Assembly: GCA_027063215.1 (NCBI GenBank) | Contig: JAMOSE010000062.1 | Coordinates: forward strand, 1-11,282 | Length of the DNA: 11,282 bases | Direction of reading: 5' to 3' | From: Sulfurimonas sp. | GTDB taxonomy: Bacteria > Campylobacterota > Campylobacteria > Campylobacterales > Sulfurimonadaceae | Part shown: positions 1 through 6,220 of the stretch, in pieces | Numbering within the stretch: the stretch's first letter is position 1 | Layout of the letters: each line of letters starts with the position of its first letter | The notes under the pieces: generated by a model | What the model was told of the DNA's origin: nothing | The model's database searches: none | What the model saw: only the letters and a program-made list of their open reading frames with translations | Program-made: the position numbers and the translations under genes

Positions 1-2
1 AC

Positions 3-1547
3 GGAAAAATACTCTTTTATAATGAACAAAATGGTAATGGAATTGTCATAACAAAAGAAAAAGAGAAGCTTGGTTTCAACATCGAAGATTGGGATGATTT
101 TGAAGTCATGCCTGCTGTTGGTTTGCTAGTCACATTTAAAAAAGAAGGTAAAAAAGCTTATGCTGTAAAGGTGTTTTCACAAGCAAAAGATTTATCGCAC
201 TCTATTGCCAAAGCAAACACTCTAAAACAACAAAAGAGTAAACAAAACATTCCAACAACAAAATGTAAAAACAAAGCACTTGAAAAAATTGGTGATGAGT
301 TAAATGCGCTCTTAAAGGATTCAAGTGATAATATCAACTCTTTAAATGCAAAAATCTCACTTTCTATGGATATATCTGAGACAATGCATGAGTATTTTAA
401 CAATCTCAAAAAAGAACTTGCTAAACGCCAAGGCTATATTAAAGTAAACGGTCGCCTTGACTACTCCCTTGCCAAACGATTCTTATGGACAACTTTTAAT
501 AATTTGACGGACATAGATGACAAGATGGTAACACTGCGTATAAGTTCCGTCAGTCAAGATCTCAAATTTGTCAGTAAACTCAAAGATAATTTTGATAAAA
601 AAGTCCAATATCCGCTCTTAGCTTTTGAAGATATTTTTCTCTCTTCTCAGGTAGAATATACGCTTGTCAAGCAAATGACAAAAGAGATCACAGAACGCTT
701 AAATCTCCTAAAAAATAAAGAAGAGAGACTCTCTTTGGAAAAAGAAAAAAAGAAAAAAGAGATAGAACAGGAAAAAGACAAAGAGAAAAAAAAGCAACTG
801 ATAAAAGAGCTAAAAACGTTAAATGGCACCTATGTTGATATTGTCCATATGATGGCAAAACTCCAAGAGATTCATAAAAAAAACACTAAGAGACTCCATG
901 AATTTGAAGCAACATACAGAGAGTCTTTTTATAAACGATTTCAAGCAGAAGCAAAAAAATATCAAAAGAATATTACTGAAATTTTAAATGCACAAGCTTA
1001 TCTTTTAGATTTTATACTCTGGAAAGAGGCAAAAACATCAAAAGCCATACACGAATATTTTCATGAACTCGATATCAATATTGAACTCAACACCAAAACA
1101 TATCTTCAATACTATTTAAGTACACTTGATGAAGGAAAAGCCGGTGAAGATACAAAAGAGCTTTTTAAATTTTATGATTATCTTGTTGAACAGCAAAAAG
1201 ATTATATTCTTATTTTAACATCTGATGTGCATGATGCTATGGACTATACACAGTATATACAAGGTGCAGATAAAAATTTATATGTAAAATCCTTTATCAG
1301 TGAACTTGAAAGTATCAAATGGGCAATGCTCAATACTGTTAAAATTATTATTATAGAAGATACACTTATCTCAACAACAGCACAGCAATATTTGGATTAT
1401 TATCATAGTCATATTTTTTCAAAACCAAAAATTATACTTATAGGTAACAGTAGCAATGTTAAACAAACACAATACAGTATAAATGCCACTTTACCAAAAC
1501 ATGTGCAAGCGAAACAATTGATTGATACGCTAAATGCACTACTGTAA
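3..1547 (+). CDS. Cold-shock-like / coiled-coil / receiver-like protein (5' partial)
   Basis: The reading frame is open to the left edge, so the start lies just outside; 514 residues are visible. The first visible residues, GKILFYNEQNGNGIV (nt 3-47), align with the opening strand of cold-shock domains (G-x-V-K-W-F-N-x-x-K-G-F-G-F-I). The later VGLLVTFKKEGKKAYAV (about nt 117-167) resembles the last strands, so I infer a nucleic-acid-binding OB barrel with altered RNP1 aromatics. A Lys/Glu-rich coiled coil covers about nt 700-900. The last 115 residues (about nt 1198-1544) alternate beta and alpha like a CheY receiver: DYILILTSD, VKIIIIEDT, KPKIILIGN, then a C-terminal helix after ATLPKH. The usual acidic pair and the lysine before the conserved proline are not kept, so phosphorylation is doubtful. 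Function is unknown. The ATG at 108 is not the start, because it would cut through the barrel. The next gene follows after 27 nt. Confidence 0.75.
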   Translation, partial: GKILFYNEQNGNGIVITKEKEKLGFNIEDWDDFEVMPAVGLLVTFKKEGKKAYAVKVFSQAKDLSHSIAKANTLKQQKSKQNIPTTKCKNKALEKIGDELNALLKDSSDNINSLNAKISLSMDISETMHEYFNNLKKELAKRQGYIKVNGRLDYSLAKRFLWTTFNNLTDIDDKMVTLRISSVSQDLKFVSKLKDNFDKKVQYPLLAFEDIFLSSQVEYTLVKQMTKEITERLNLLKNKEERLSLEKEKKKKEIEQEKDKEKKKQLIKELKTLNGTYVDIVHMMAKLQEIHKKNTKRLHEFEATYRESFYKRFQAEAKKYQKNITEILNAQAYLLDFILWKEAKTSKAIHEYFHELDINIELNTKTYLQYYLSTLDEGKAGEDTKELFKFYDYLVEQQKDYILILTSDVHDAMDYTQYIQGADKNLYVKSFISELESIKWAMLNTVKIIIIEDTLISTTAQQYLDYYHSHIFSKPKIILIGNSSNVKQTQYSINATLPKHVQAKQLIDTLNALL

Positions 1548-1574
1548 TAGAGAAAACATTCTAGGAGAAAACAG

Positions 1575-1811
1575 ATGAAAAACCCTTTTGAAAGCGGTCA
1601 GATAAAAAACTATCTGCTTTTTTATGCAAGTGTAGTTGTTATCATGATACTTTTTTTTATAGCGACATCACTTTTTAATGAAGAAAAACAATATAAAGAA
1701 AAAAAGTTTAATACAGAAGTCAATGCTTCACAAAAAGCAAAACAAAAAGATATCAAGAAAGCTTTAAAGCCACAAACACATAATTTTAAGCTCTTGGAAA
1801 AAGCATATTAA
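1575..1811 (+). CDS. Small single-pass membrane protein, unknown function
   Basis: This is a 78-residue protein I do not recognise. An AGGAG ribosome site at 1563-1567, seven bases before the ATG, supports a real gene. Residues 12-34 are strongly hydrophobic (a run such as SVVVIMILFFIATSLF) and form one membrane helix. The remaining 44 residues are very polar and lysine-rich, with no cysteine or obvious motif. The charge pattern does not settle the topology, although the basic tail favours the cytoplasm. It lies 27 nt downstream of the cold-shock-like/receiver-like gene on the same strand, so the two are probably co-transcribed and may work together at the membrane. It converges on exbD with only nine bases between stop codons. 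It has no TonB-like proline-rich spacer or C-terminal domain. Confidence 0.7.
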   Translation: MKNPFESGQIKNYLLFYASVVVIMILFFIATSLFNEEKQYKEKKFNTEVNASQKAKQKDIKKALKPQTHNFKLLEKAY

Positions 1812-1821
1812 AACTTTTTCC
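1796..1821. terminator. Convergent inverted repeat, possible bidirectional terminator
   Basis: GGAAAAAG at 1796-1803 and CTTTTTCC at 1814-1821 form a perfect 8-bp inverted repeat around a 10-base loop. It spans the end of the 78-residue gene, whose stop lies in the loop, and reaches the exbD stop codon. The symmetrical placement suits a shared terminator for both converging transcripts. The T-rich tract is inside the stem rather than after it, so termination strength is uncertain. Confidence 0.45.
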
Positions 1822-2216
1822 TACTCTTTGGTAACGATATAGAGCTGTTCATGTCCAAGACGTTTTAAGATATCCATAACCGAGACAAAATCCTGAAATC
1901 GTGACTCTTTGTCACTGCGAAGGACTACCGTCTGTTTTTTAGAAACAGCTGCAAGTTTTTGTTCTAAGAGAGCAAGACTAACCTTCTCTTTTTCAAAAAA
2001 CATCTCACCTTTGGCATTTACATACACAGTGACTTCTTTTGTTGTATCTTCTTTATTTTTTGCTTTTGCATCTGGTAGATCAACAGGTATAACACCCTGT
2101 TTTATAAATGTAGCTGTTGTTAAAACCATAACAAGAAGAACAAGCATAATATCGATAAAGGGAATAACATTTATCTGATCAAAACGCTTAAAATGTTTTT
2201 TCTTACACTTAGACAT
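1821..2216 (-). CDS. exbD: ExbD/TolR-family energy transducer
   Basis: ExbD works with ExbB in the inner membrane to use proton flow to energise TonB-type uptake or Tol-type envelope functions. From the ATG at 2216 it is 131 residues. A basic cytoplasmic N-terminus leads into a single membrane helix (about 17-40) beginning INVIPFIDIMLVLLV. Asp22 in that motif matches the essential membrane aspartate of the family (Asp25 in E. coli ExbD). The rest is the periplasmic domain, with TVYVNAKGEMFFEKEKVS and VVLRSDKESRFQDFVSVMD typical of the family. In-frame TTG and ATG codons at 2246 and 2243 would add ten residues inside exbB; the 2216 start fits family length better and overlaps the exbB stop by eight bases, suggesting coupled translation. 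No tonB follows. ExbD and TolR cannot be told apart with certainty here. Confidence 0.9.
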   Translation of the reverse strand: MSKCKKKHFKRFDQINVIPFIDIMLVLLVMVLTTATFIKQGVIPVDLPDAKAKNKEDTTKEVTVYVNAKGEMFFEKEKVSLALLEQKLAAVSKKQTVVLRSDKESRFQDFVSVMDILKRLGHEQLYIVTKE

Positions 2217-2670
2217 TACTTTGTTTCTCTTCTTGTGCAACATCAAATTGAGTCAAAATACGTTCTACTTTTCGAAGCACTATAGTATAGGCAATAATAG
2301 CAGGCATAGCGACAAGCAAACCTGCTGCAGTTGCTTTGAGTGCAAGAGCTAGTCCCATCATGATTTTTTTTGCATCTACAGCACCTATATCACCCAAAGA
2401 GTAAAAAGTAATCATAATACCAACGACGGTACCCAAAAGTCCAACATAGGGTGCATTTGAACCAATTGCACTAATAACACTGATATTATCAGTAAGATCT
2501 AATTCTAAATTATCTCTATGCTTATAATCTTGTATACGAACACTTTTATAAAACATCATACGCTCTATAAAAAGCCATAAAGTTACTATACTCATTACTC
2601 CTAAAGTACCCATCACTCCATAATCAAGAGCTTTTTCTGCATATGCTATCATTAATGTTGATGTTTCCAT
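2209..2670 (-). CDS. exbB: ExbB/TolQ/MotA-family proton channel protein, short form
   Basis: This is the multi-helix partner of ExbD, forming the inner-membrane proton channel. It has 153 residues, far fewer than E. coli ExbB (244) but in line with the short ExbB proteins of Helicobacter and relatives. Three membrane helices are visible: about 14-37, about 72-92 (containing APYVGLLGTVVGIMITFYSL) and about 105-131 (containing ALALKATAAGLLVAMPAI). The small-residue and threonine pattern in GLLGTVVGI and ALKATAAGL is the channel-lining signature of the MotA/TolQ/ExbB family. An AGGGA ribosome site at 2676-2680 sits five bases before the ATG and overlaps the kinase stop; only two bases separate the genes. 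Adjacency to exbD makes the assignment firm at family level. Confidence 0.92.
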   Translation of the reverse strand: METSTLMIAYAEKALDYGVMGTLGVMSIVTLWLFIERMMFYKSVRIQDYKHRDNLELDLTDNISVISAIGSNAPYVGLLGTVVGIMITFYSLGDIGAVDAKKIMMGLALALKATAAGLLVAMPAIIAYTIVLRKVERILTQFDVAQEEKQSNV

Positions 2671-2672
2671 TA

Positions 2673-3509
2673 TTATCCCTGTATATCTTTAAATTTTAAT
2701 TTTACGCTTGTTCCTGCATTTGGTGATGAATCAAAAATAAGTTCAATACTGTTTTCATCACAAAAACGTTTTACCATACTCAGACCAATTCCAAACCCTT
2801 GCATATCTCTGTTTGCCTGATAGTAATTATCAAAAATTGTCAAAAGTTCTACTTCATTCATTCCTATCCCATAATCTCTGATCACAAGCATATTCTTTTG
2901 CAGAACTATATCTATATCTTTTGAAGTTCCTGAATATTTTACCCCATTATCTATAAGGTTGTCAATAACTTTACAAAGCCCTATTTTATCCATAAAAAGT
3001 TCATTTTCTATTAATATAAGATGAAAATGGATATGAGGATATATTTTTTGTAAAAATGCTACACGTTCAGACAAAAGCTCATTGAGAAAAAAACGCTCTT
3101 TTATCACCTGCTTGGTCTGCATTTTTATAAGATAATCAAGTTCATTATAGCGTTGTTGCAGCATATTACAGGCATTTTGTATGCGCTGAACTCGTTTAAG
3201 ATTTTTTTCATCCTGCATATTTTTTTGCAGCATTTGGGTATTTGTAGTAATAGTGCTAATTGGAAGATTTAATTCATGAAGTGTCTCTTTTGAAAGCATT
3301 TGAAGATTTTTAACATACTCTTCAAGTGGATCAACAGCAAGCTTGGAGATAAAAAAAGCACTTAAAAGAACGACAAGAAAGACGATAACCTCTAAAAAGA
3401 TATAGTTTTTCATCTCCATGTTCATCAATGCATAATAAAAGAGTATAAAAAAAACACTCACTGTAAGGAGATAAAAAATAAAAATATTTATACGAAGGCT
3501 ACGGAACAA
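2673..3509 (-). CDS. Two-component sensor histidine kinase with minimal periplasmic part
   Basis: This membrane histidine kinase of 278 residues is the likely partner of the regulator just upstream. Helices at about 8-28 and 36-57 are separated by only about seven residues, so there is essentially no periplasmic sensor domain. The phosphoacceptor box follows in TLHELNLPISTI, with His78 as the phosphorylated residue. ATP-binding motifs are complete: N box VIDNLIDNGVKYS (181-193), G1 RDYGIGM (211-217), F box IFDNYYQ (225-231) and G2 GFGIGLSMVKRF (238-249). The start is TTG: a TAGGA-type ribosome site at 3517-3520 lies seven bases upstream, and the next in-frame ATG (codon 29) would remove the first membrane helix. 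It overlaps the regulator gene by 11 bases. The signal is unknown; it may be sensed in the membrane or through a partner. Confidence 0.9.
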   Translation of the reverse strand: MFRSLRINIFIFYLLTVSVFFILFYYALMNMEMKNYIFLEVIVFLVVLLSAFFISKLAVDPLEEYVKNLQMLSKETLHELNLPISTITTNTQMLQKNMQDEKNLKRVQRIQNACNMLQQRYNELDYLIKMQTKQVIKERFFLNELLSERVAFLQKIYPHIHFHLILIENELFMDKIGLCKVIDNLIDNGVKYSGTSKDIDIVLQKNMLVIRDYGIGMNEVELLTIFDNYYQANRDMQGFGIGLSMVKRFCDENSIELIFDSSPNAGTSVKLKFKDIQG

Positions 3510-4152
3510 GCTTGTATCCTATTCCGCGTATATTTTCAATAGTTAATTCAGGAAGCATCTGTTTGAGACGATTTATATAAACCCGAATAACACCTTCACT
3601 TCCGCTCTCTGCACTACTCCACAATTCACTTAAAATCAGCTCTTTTGGTACAGTTTCATTGTAATGTTTAAGAAAAAGAAGCAATAATCCATACTCTTTT
3701 TGAGATAACTCCAGATCTTTGCCTTTATAACGAATTGTTTTATGTAACTCATCATAACAGAGATCACCTCTGCATTCAATACTCTCTTTTTTGACTCTTC
3801 TTAAAAGCGCTTTTATACGCAATAACAATTCATCCATATCAAAAGGTTTTGTTATGTAATCATCGCCACCATTAATAAAACCATTTTCAAGACTCTCTTT
3901 GTCTTTTCGCGAAGTTAAAAAAATTGCCGCTGTCTTATCATCCGCTTCACGTAACTCTTTTAGCAGTGAAAGTCCATCGATCAAAGGAACATTGATATCC
4001 AAAAGATAGAGATCAAACTTCTCTTTATATGTTGCATCTAAAGCATCCTGCCCATTGAGACAATGAAAAACTTCATACGCTTCCTCTTCTAAAAGATCAA
4101 CCAGTGTTTCTCCAAAGAGTACGTCATCTTCTAGAAGTAAGACTTTAGTCAA
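3499..4152 (-). CDS. OmpR/PhoB-family response regulator
   Basis: This DNA-binding response regulator has 217 residues. The receiver domain (about 2-115) carries the acidic pair Asp9-Asp10, phosphoacceptor Asp52 in YLLDINVPLIDG, Thr80 in FLTSRKD and Lys102 in YITKPF, so all catalytic residues are present. The winged-helix domain (about 127-217) has the family pattern ELSQKEYGLLLLFLKHYN and ends in ENIRGIGYKLVP. The start is probably TTG at 4152, giving MTKVLLLEDD, which fits the usual family N-terminus; GTG at 4155 is an alternative. An upstream in-frame codon at 4227 would add 25 residues translated out of frame from pyrC and is rejected. The start overlaps the pyrC stop by eight bases with no strong ribosome site, pointing to coupled translation. 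Targets are unknown; exbB/exbD in the same cluster are candidates. Confidence 0.9.
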   Translation of the reverse strand: MTKVLLLEDDVLFGETLVDLLEEEAYEVFHCLNGQDALDATYKEKFDLYLLDINVPLIDGLSLLKELREADDKTAAIFLTSRKDKESLENGFINGGDDYITKPFDMDELLLRIKALLRRVKKESIECRGDLCYDELHKTIRYKGKDLELSQKEYGLLLLFLKHYNETVPKELILSELWSSAESGSEGVIRVYINRLKQMLPELTIENIRGIGYKLVP

Positions 4153-5152
4153 CACTCTCAATAGCCCAGTTAATAGTCTCTCCTGCATATAAAGGTACAA
4201 CATTGGAGTATGTCTCAGGGACAACAAAAGGACGTTTTTCCAGTGTCACCTCTTTAAATTCAGGACAAATTCCATAAATGCTTTGCGCATTATCACTCAC
4301 AAAAGTTTGCAAATTATCTAATTTATCAAACTGTTCAAAGATCTCACAAAGAAGCTGCAATGCAATCGGTGCGGTAAATACACCTGCAGCACAACCACAC
4401 GCCTCTTTTTTATATTTCGGATGTGGTGCAGAATCTGATCCAAACATAACTTTTGGGTGTGCATTCAGTGCAAGATCTAAAAGAGCATCCAAATCTTCCG
4501 GACGCTTTGCAATTGGTTTACAAAAATGATGCGGCATCATCATCCCACCAATAACATCATCTAAAGTCAAAAGAAGATGATGCACCGTAATAGTTGCATA
4601 AAGGTTAGGATATTTATCAAGCATCTCAACAGCTGCTTTTGTTGTAATATGCTCCATAACAATTTTCAGATCCGGAAAATTCTGCGCTAAAAGCTCATAT
4701 ATAGACATAAACTCAGCTTCACGGTCCATAACAAATCCATCCGTCTCACCATGAACACACAAAGGAATTCCAAGCTCACTCATAGCCTCAAGTGTTGGAC
4801 GCATCTCTTCAATATCAAAAGAGCTCACACCCCCTTCAGAGTTTGTTGTAATCCCTGCAGGATAGAGTTTAATTGCAGTAATTTCTTCAGCGACATCAGT
4901 TAAAAATTTCTTATCATAGTTTTTATAAAACAGTGTCATATAAGGTTCAAAATAATCATTTGGAACAGCAGCCATAACACGTTCACGATAGGCTAAAACA
5001 GCCTCTTTTGTGTCAACAGGAGGAACAAGATTTGGCATTATGAGAGCACCACTGAAAGAGTATGCAGTAAGTGGAGCGATATTCTCAAGCATCACACCGT
5101 CACGTAGGTGTAGATGCATATCTAAGGGCATTAAAAGAGTATGCGTTTTCAT
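4145..5152 (-). CDS. pyrC: Dihydroorotase, class II (PyrC)
   Basis: This cytoplasmic zinc enzyme of pyrimidine synthesis interconverts carbamoyl-aspartate and dihydroorotate. It has 335 residues, close to E. coli PyrC (about 348). Active-site residues of the class II family are all visible: His13 and His15 in DMHLHLRDG, Asn41 in MPN, the carbamylated Lys95 in ITAIKLYPAG, His134 in CVHGE, His168 in MEHIT, and Asp240 in FGSDSAPH. The ATG at 5152 is chosen because AAGGA at 5160-5164 lies seven bases upstream; a TTG one codon earlier is too close to that site. The 56-nt gap upstream contains a TATAAT box, so pyrC may be transcribed on its own as well as with the genes before it. Its stop overlaps the response-regulator start. 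Confidence 0.96.
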   Translation of the reverse strand: MKTHTLLMPLDMHLHLRDGVMLENIAPLTAYSFSGALIMPNLVPPVDTKEAVLAYRERVMAAVPNDYFEPYMTLFYKNYDKKFLTDVAEEITAIKLYPAGITTNSEGGVSSFDIEEMRPTLEAMSELGIPLCVHGETDGFVMDREAEFMSIYELLAQNFPDLKIVMEHITTKAAVEMLDKYPNLYATITVHHLLLTLDDVIGGMMMPHHFCKPIAKRPEDLDALLDLALNAHPKVMFGSDSAPHPKYKKEACGCAAGVFTAPIALQLLCEIFEQFDKLDNLQTFVSDNAQSIYGICPEFKEVTLEKRPFVVPETYSNVVPLYAGETINWAIESVD

Positions 5153-5190
5153 CAAAAAATCCTTGAAGTATTAAAGTATTAATTAATGAG

Positions 5191-5196
5191 ATTATA
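5191..5196 (-). promoter_or_regulatory. Putative -10 box for pyrC and the downstream cluster
   Basis: Read on the minus strand the sequence is a perfect TATAAT, about 39 bases before the pyrC ATG, giving a leader of about 32 nt. No convincing -35 box is present 16-18 bases upstream, which is common for housekeeping promoters in Campylobacterota. The TATAAT box itself sits in the only sizeable gap of the eight-gene run; the region just upstream overlaps the end of the membrane-protein gene. Confidence 0.45.
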
Positions 5197-5208
5197 ACAG
5201 ACTTGCTA

Positions 5209-5550
5209 TTAAATACCCCATAAATAGACATCAATAAAAGCGATAAACATTCCAATAAATGCTAAAGATTTATATAAATGACTTAACTTTATAAAAGGTT
5301 TGCCATCTATAAATATACCAAGCTGCACCGCAGAAACAATGAGAGATGAAAGTATAAAAAAGATAAATCCGACTAAAATAACCATATACCATGTTCCATG
5401 CACAAAACCATAAGCAACAAGTGCAACAGCTGCCACTGCAACAATAATGTTTTGAACAAGCATATTTATATTTGACTTTTCTTCTTTTTTATAAACACGT
5501 GCAATTTTAAAATATAAAAATGCCAATAATAATCCGAAATAAAATAACAC
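5209..5550 (-). CDS. Small four-helix membrane protein, unknown function
   Basis: This is a 113-residue protein I do not recognise. Four hydrophobic segments are visible at about 2-17, 31-50, 54-78 and 93-112, with a basic stretch (KIARVYKKEEK) after the first that should lie in the cytoplasm. It has no cysteines and no enzyme motif. The start is GTG: the AAGGA ribosome site at 5556-5560 lies five bases upstream and straddles the stop of the preceding lipobox gene, leaving a one-base gap between genes. This tight join suggests that it and the lipobox protein are made together and may act together at the inner membrane. No function is assigned. Confidence 0.75.
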   Translation of the reverse strand: MLFYFGLLLAFLYFKIARVYKKEEKSNINMLVQNIIVAVAAVALVAYGFVHGTWYMVILVGFIFFILSSLIVSAVQLGIFIDGKPFIKLSHLYKSLAFIGMFIAFIDVYLWGI

Positions 5551-5551
5551 T

Positions 5552-6208
5552 CTAATCCTTTTCTTCTACTAAAATATCTTCGCCTTTTGGCTTTGGTTTG
5601 GCAATGGAGAGAATGACCTCTTTTTCTACATTTTTTGCCACTTTCCCACTTGCGATCAACTCTAAAAGTTTATGTACTCTTTGTTCTTCAAGCTCTTTTT
5701 CTTTTAAAAACTGTTCATGACGCAATTGTTCATCATGTAACTGTTTCTTTAACTCTCTATTCTTTTTTGCATTCAGATAAAGTAAAACAAAAACTGCCAA
5801 TACAAGCAACACGATTACACTGACAATATAAACTGTATACTGAATAGTCTCTTTCTGTGTATTTGCATCTATTGTAGATGTTTGAATCTTTGCTTGAAAA
5901 TCACTTTGTGCTATATGTTTTTGTGTTTCAGCATTAATTTTTGCAATTTGAAGCTGATTTTCTGACTTTATTCTTTCGATCTCCACTTTAGCCTGCGCTT
6001 CTATCTTTGAAAGTTTGAGCTGATTTTCTCTCTCTTGCGCTTTATCTGCACTTTTATGTGCCAAAGAGTTTGGATTCACTCCTGTAATATTGGTAGTTTT
6101 AGGAGGGTTAAGCAGATGTATTCTATTGTGCTGTGATGATGTCCCTTCTCCACACCCTGTAAAAAACATAAAACCTGTAAAAATTAGTAAACTTGCTAAA
6201 TATTTCAT
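5552..6208 (-). CDS. Putative lipoprotein with coiled coil and internal membrane helix
   Basis: This 218-residue protein of unknown function begins with a lipoprotein-like signal: Lys2, a hydrophobic core and FFTGC, with Cys19 as the candidate lipidated residue. Phe at -3 is less usual than Leu, so processing is likely but not certain. Residues 20-55 are polar with Asn, Pro and Ser. Residues about 58-122 form a repetitive charged helix with recurring blocks such as KIEAQAKVEIERIK and QIAKINAETQK, typical of a long coiled coil. A clear membrane helix follows at about 125-145 (VYIVSVIVLLVLAVFVLLYL), then a charged cytoplasmic coil and tail to the C-terminus. It would thus be tethered by lipid at one end and cross the inner membrane at the other. 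AGAAGGG at 6212-6218 is the ribosome site. The gene lies 12 nt after the sugar mutase. Confidence 0.75.
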   Translation of the reverse strand: MKYLASLLIFTGFMFFTGCGEGTSSQHNRIHLLNPPKTTNITGVNPNSLAHKSADKAQERENQLKLSKIEAQAKVEIERIKSENQLQIAKINAETQKHIAQSDFQAKIQTSTIDANTQKETIQYTVYIVSVIVLLVLAVFVLLYLNAKKNRELKKQLHDEQLRHEQFLKEKELEEQRVHKLLELIASGKVAKNVEKEVILSIAKPKPKGEDILVEEKD

Positions 6209-6220
6209 AAACCCTTCTCT

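Noticed and set aside
824..838. TGGCAC-N5-TTGA, resembling a sigma-54 promoter
   Set aside because: It lies inside the first gene's coding sequence, lacks the GC of the -12 element, and has no gene start at a suitable distance.
786..883. Two runs of eight A (786-793 and 876-883) that could be slippage sites
   Set aside because: They lie in a lysine-rich coiled coil where A runs are expected, the frame is intact, and eight bases is short for phase variation.
1575..1811. The 78-residue protein as a truncated TonB beside exbBD
   Set aside because: It is on the opposite strand and lacks a proline-rich spacer, the TonB transmembrane histidine motif and the C-terminal domain.
4153..4227. Twenty-five-residue N-terminal extension of the response regulator
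   Set aside because: It is an out-of-frame reading of the pyrC end, and receivers of this family begin directly with the KVLLLEDD strand.
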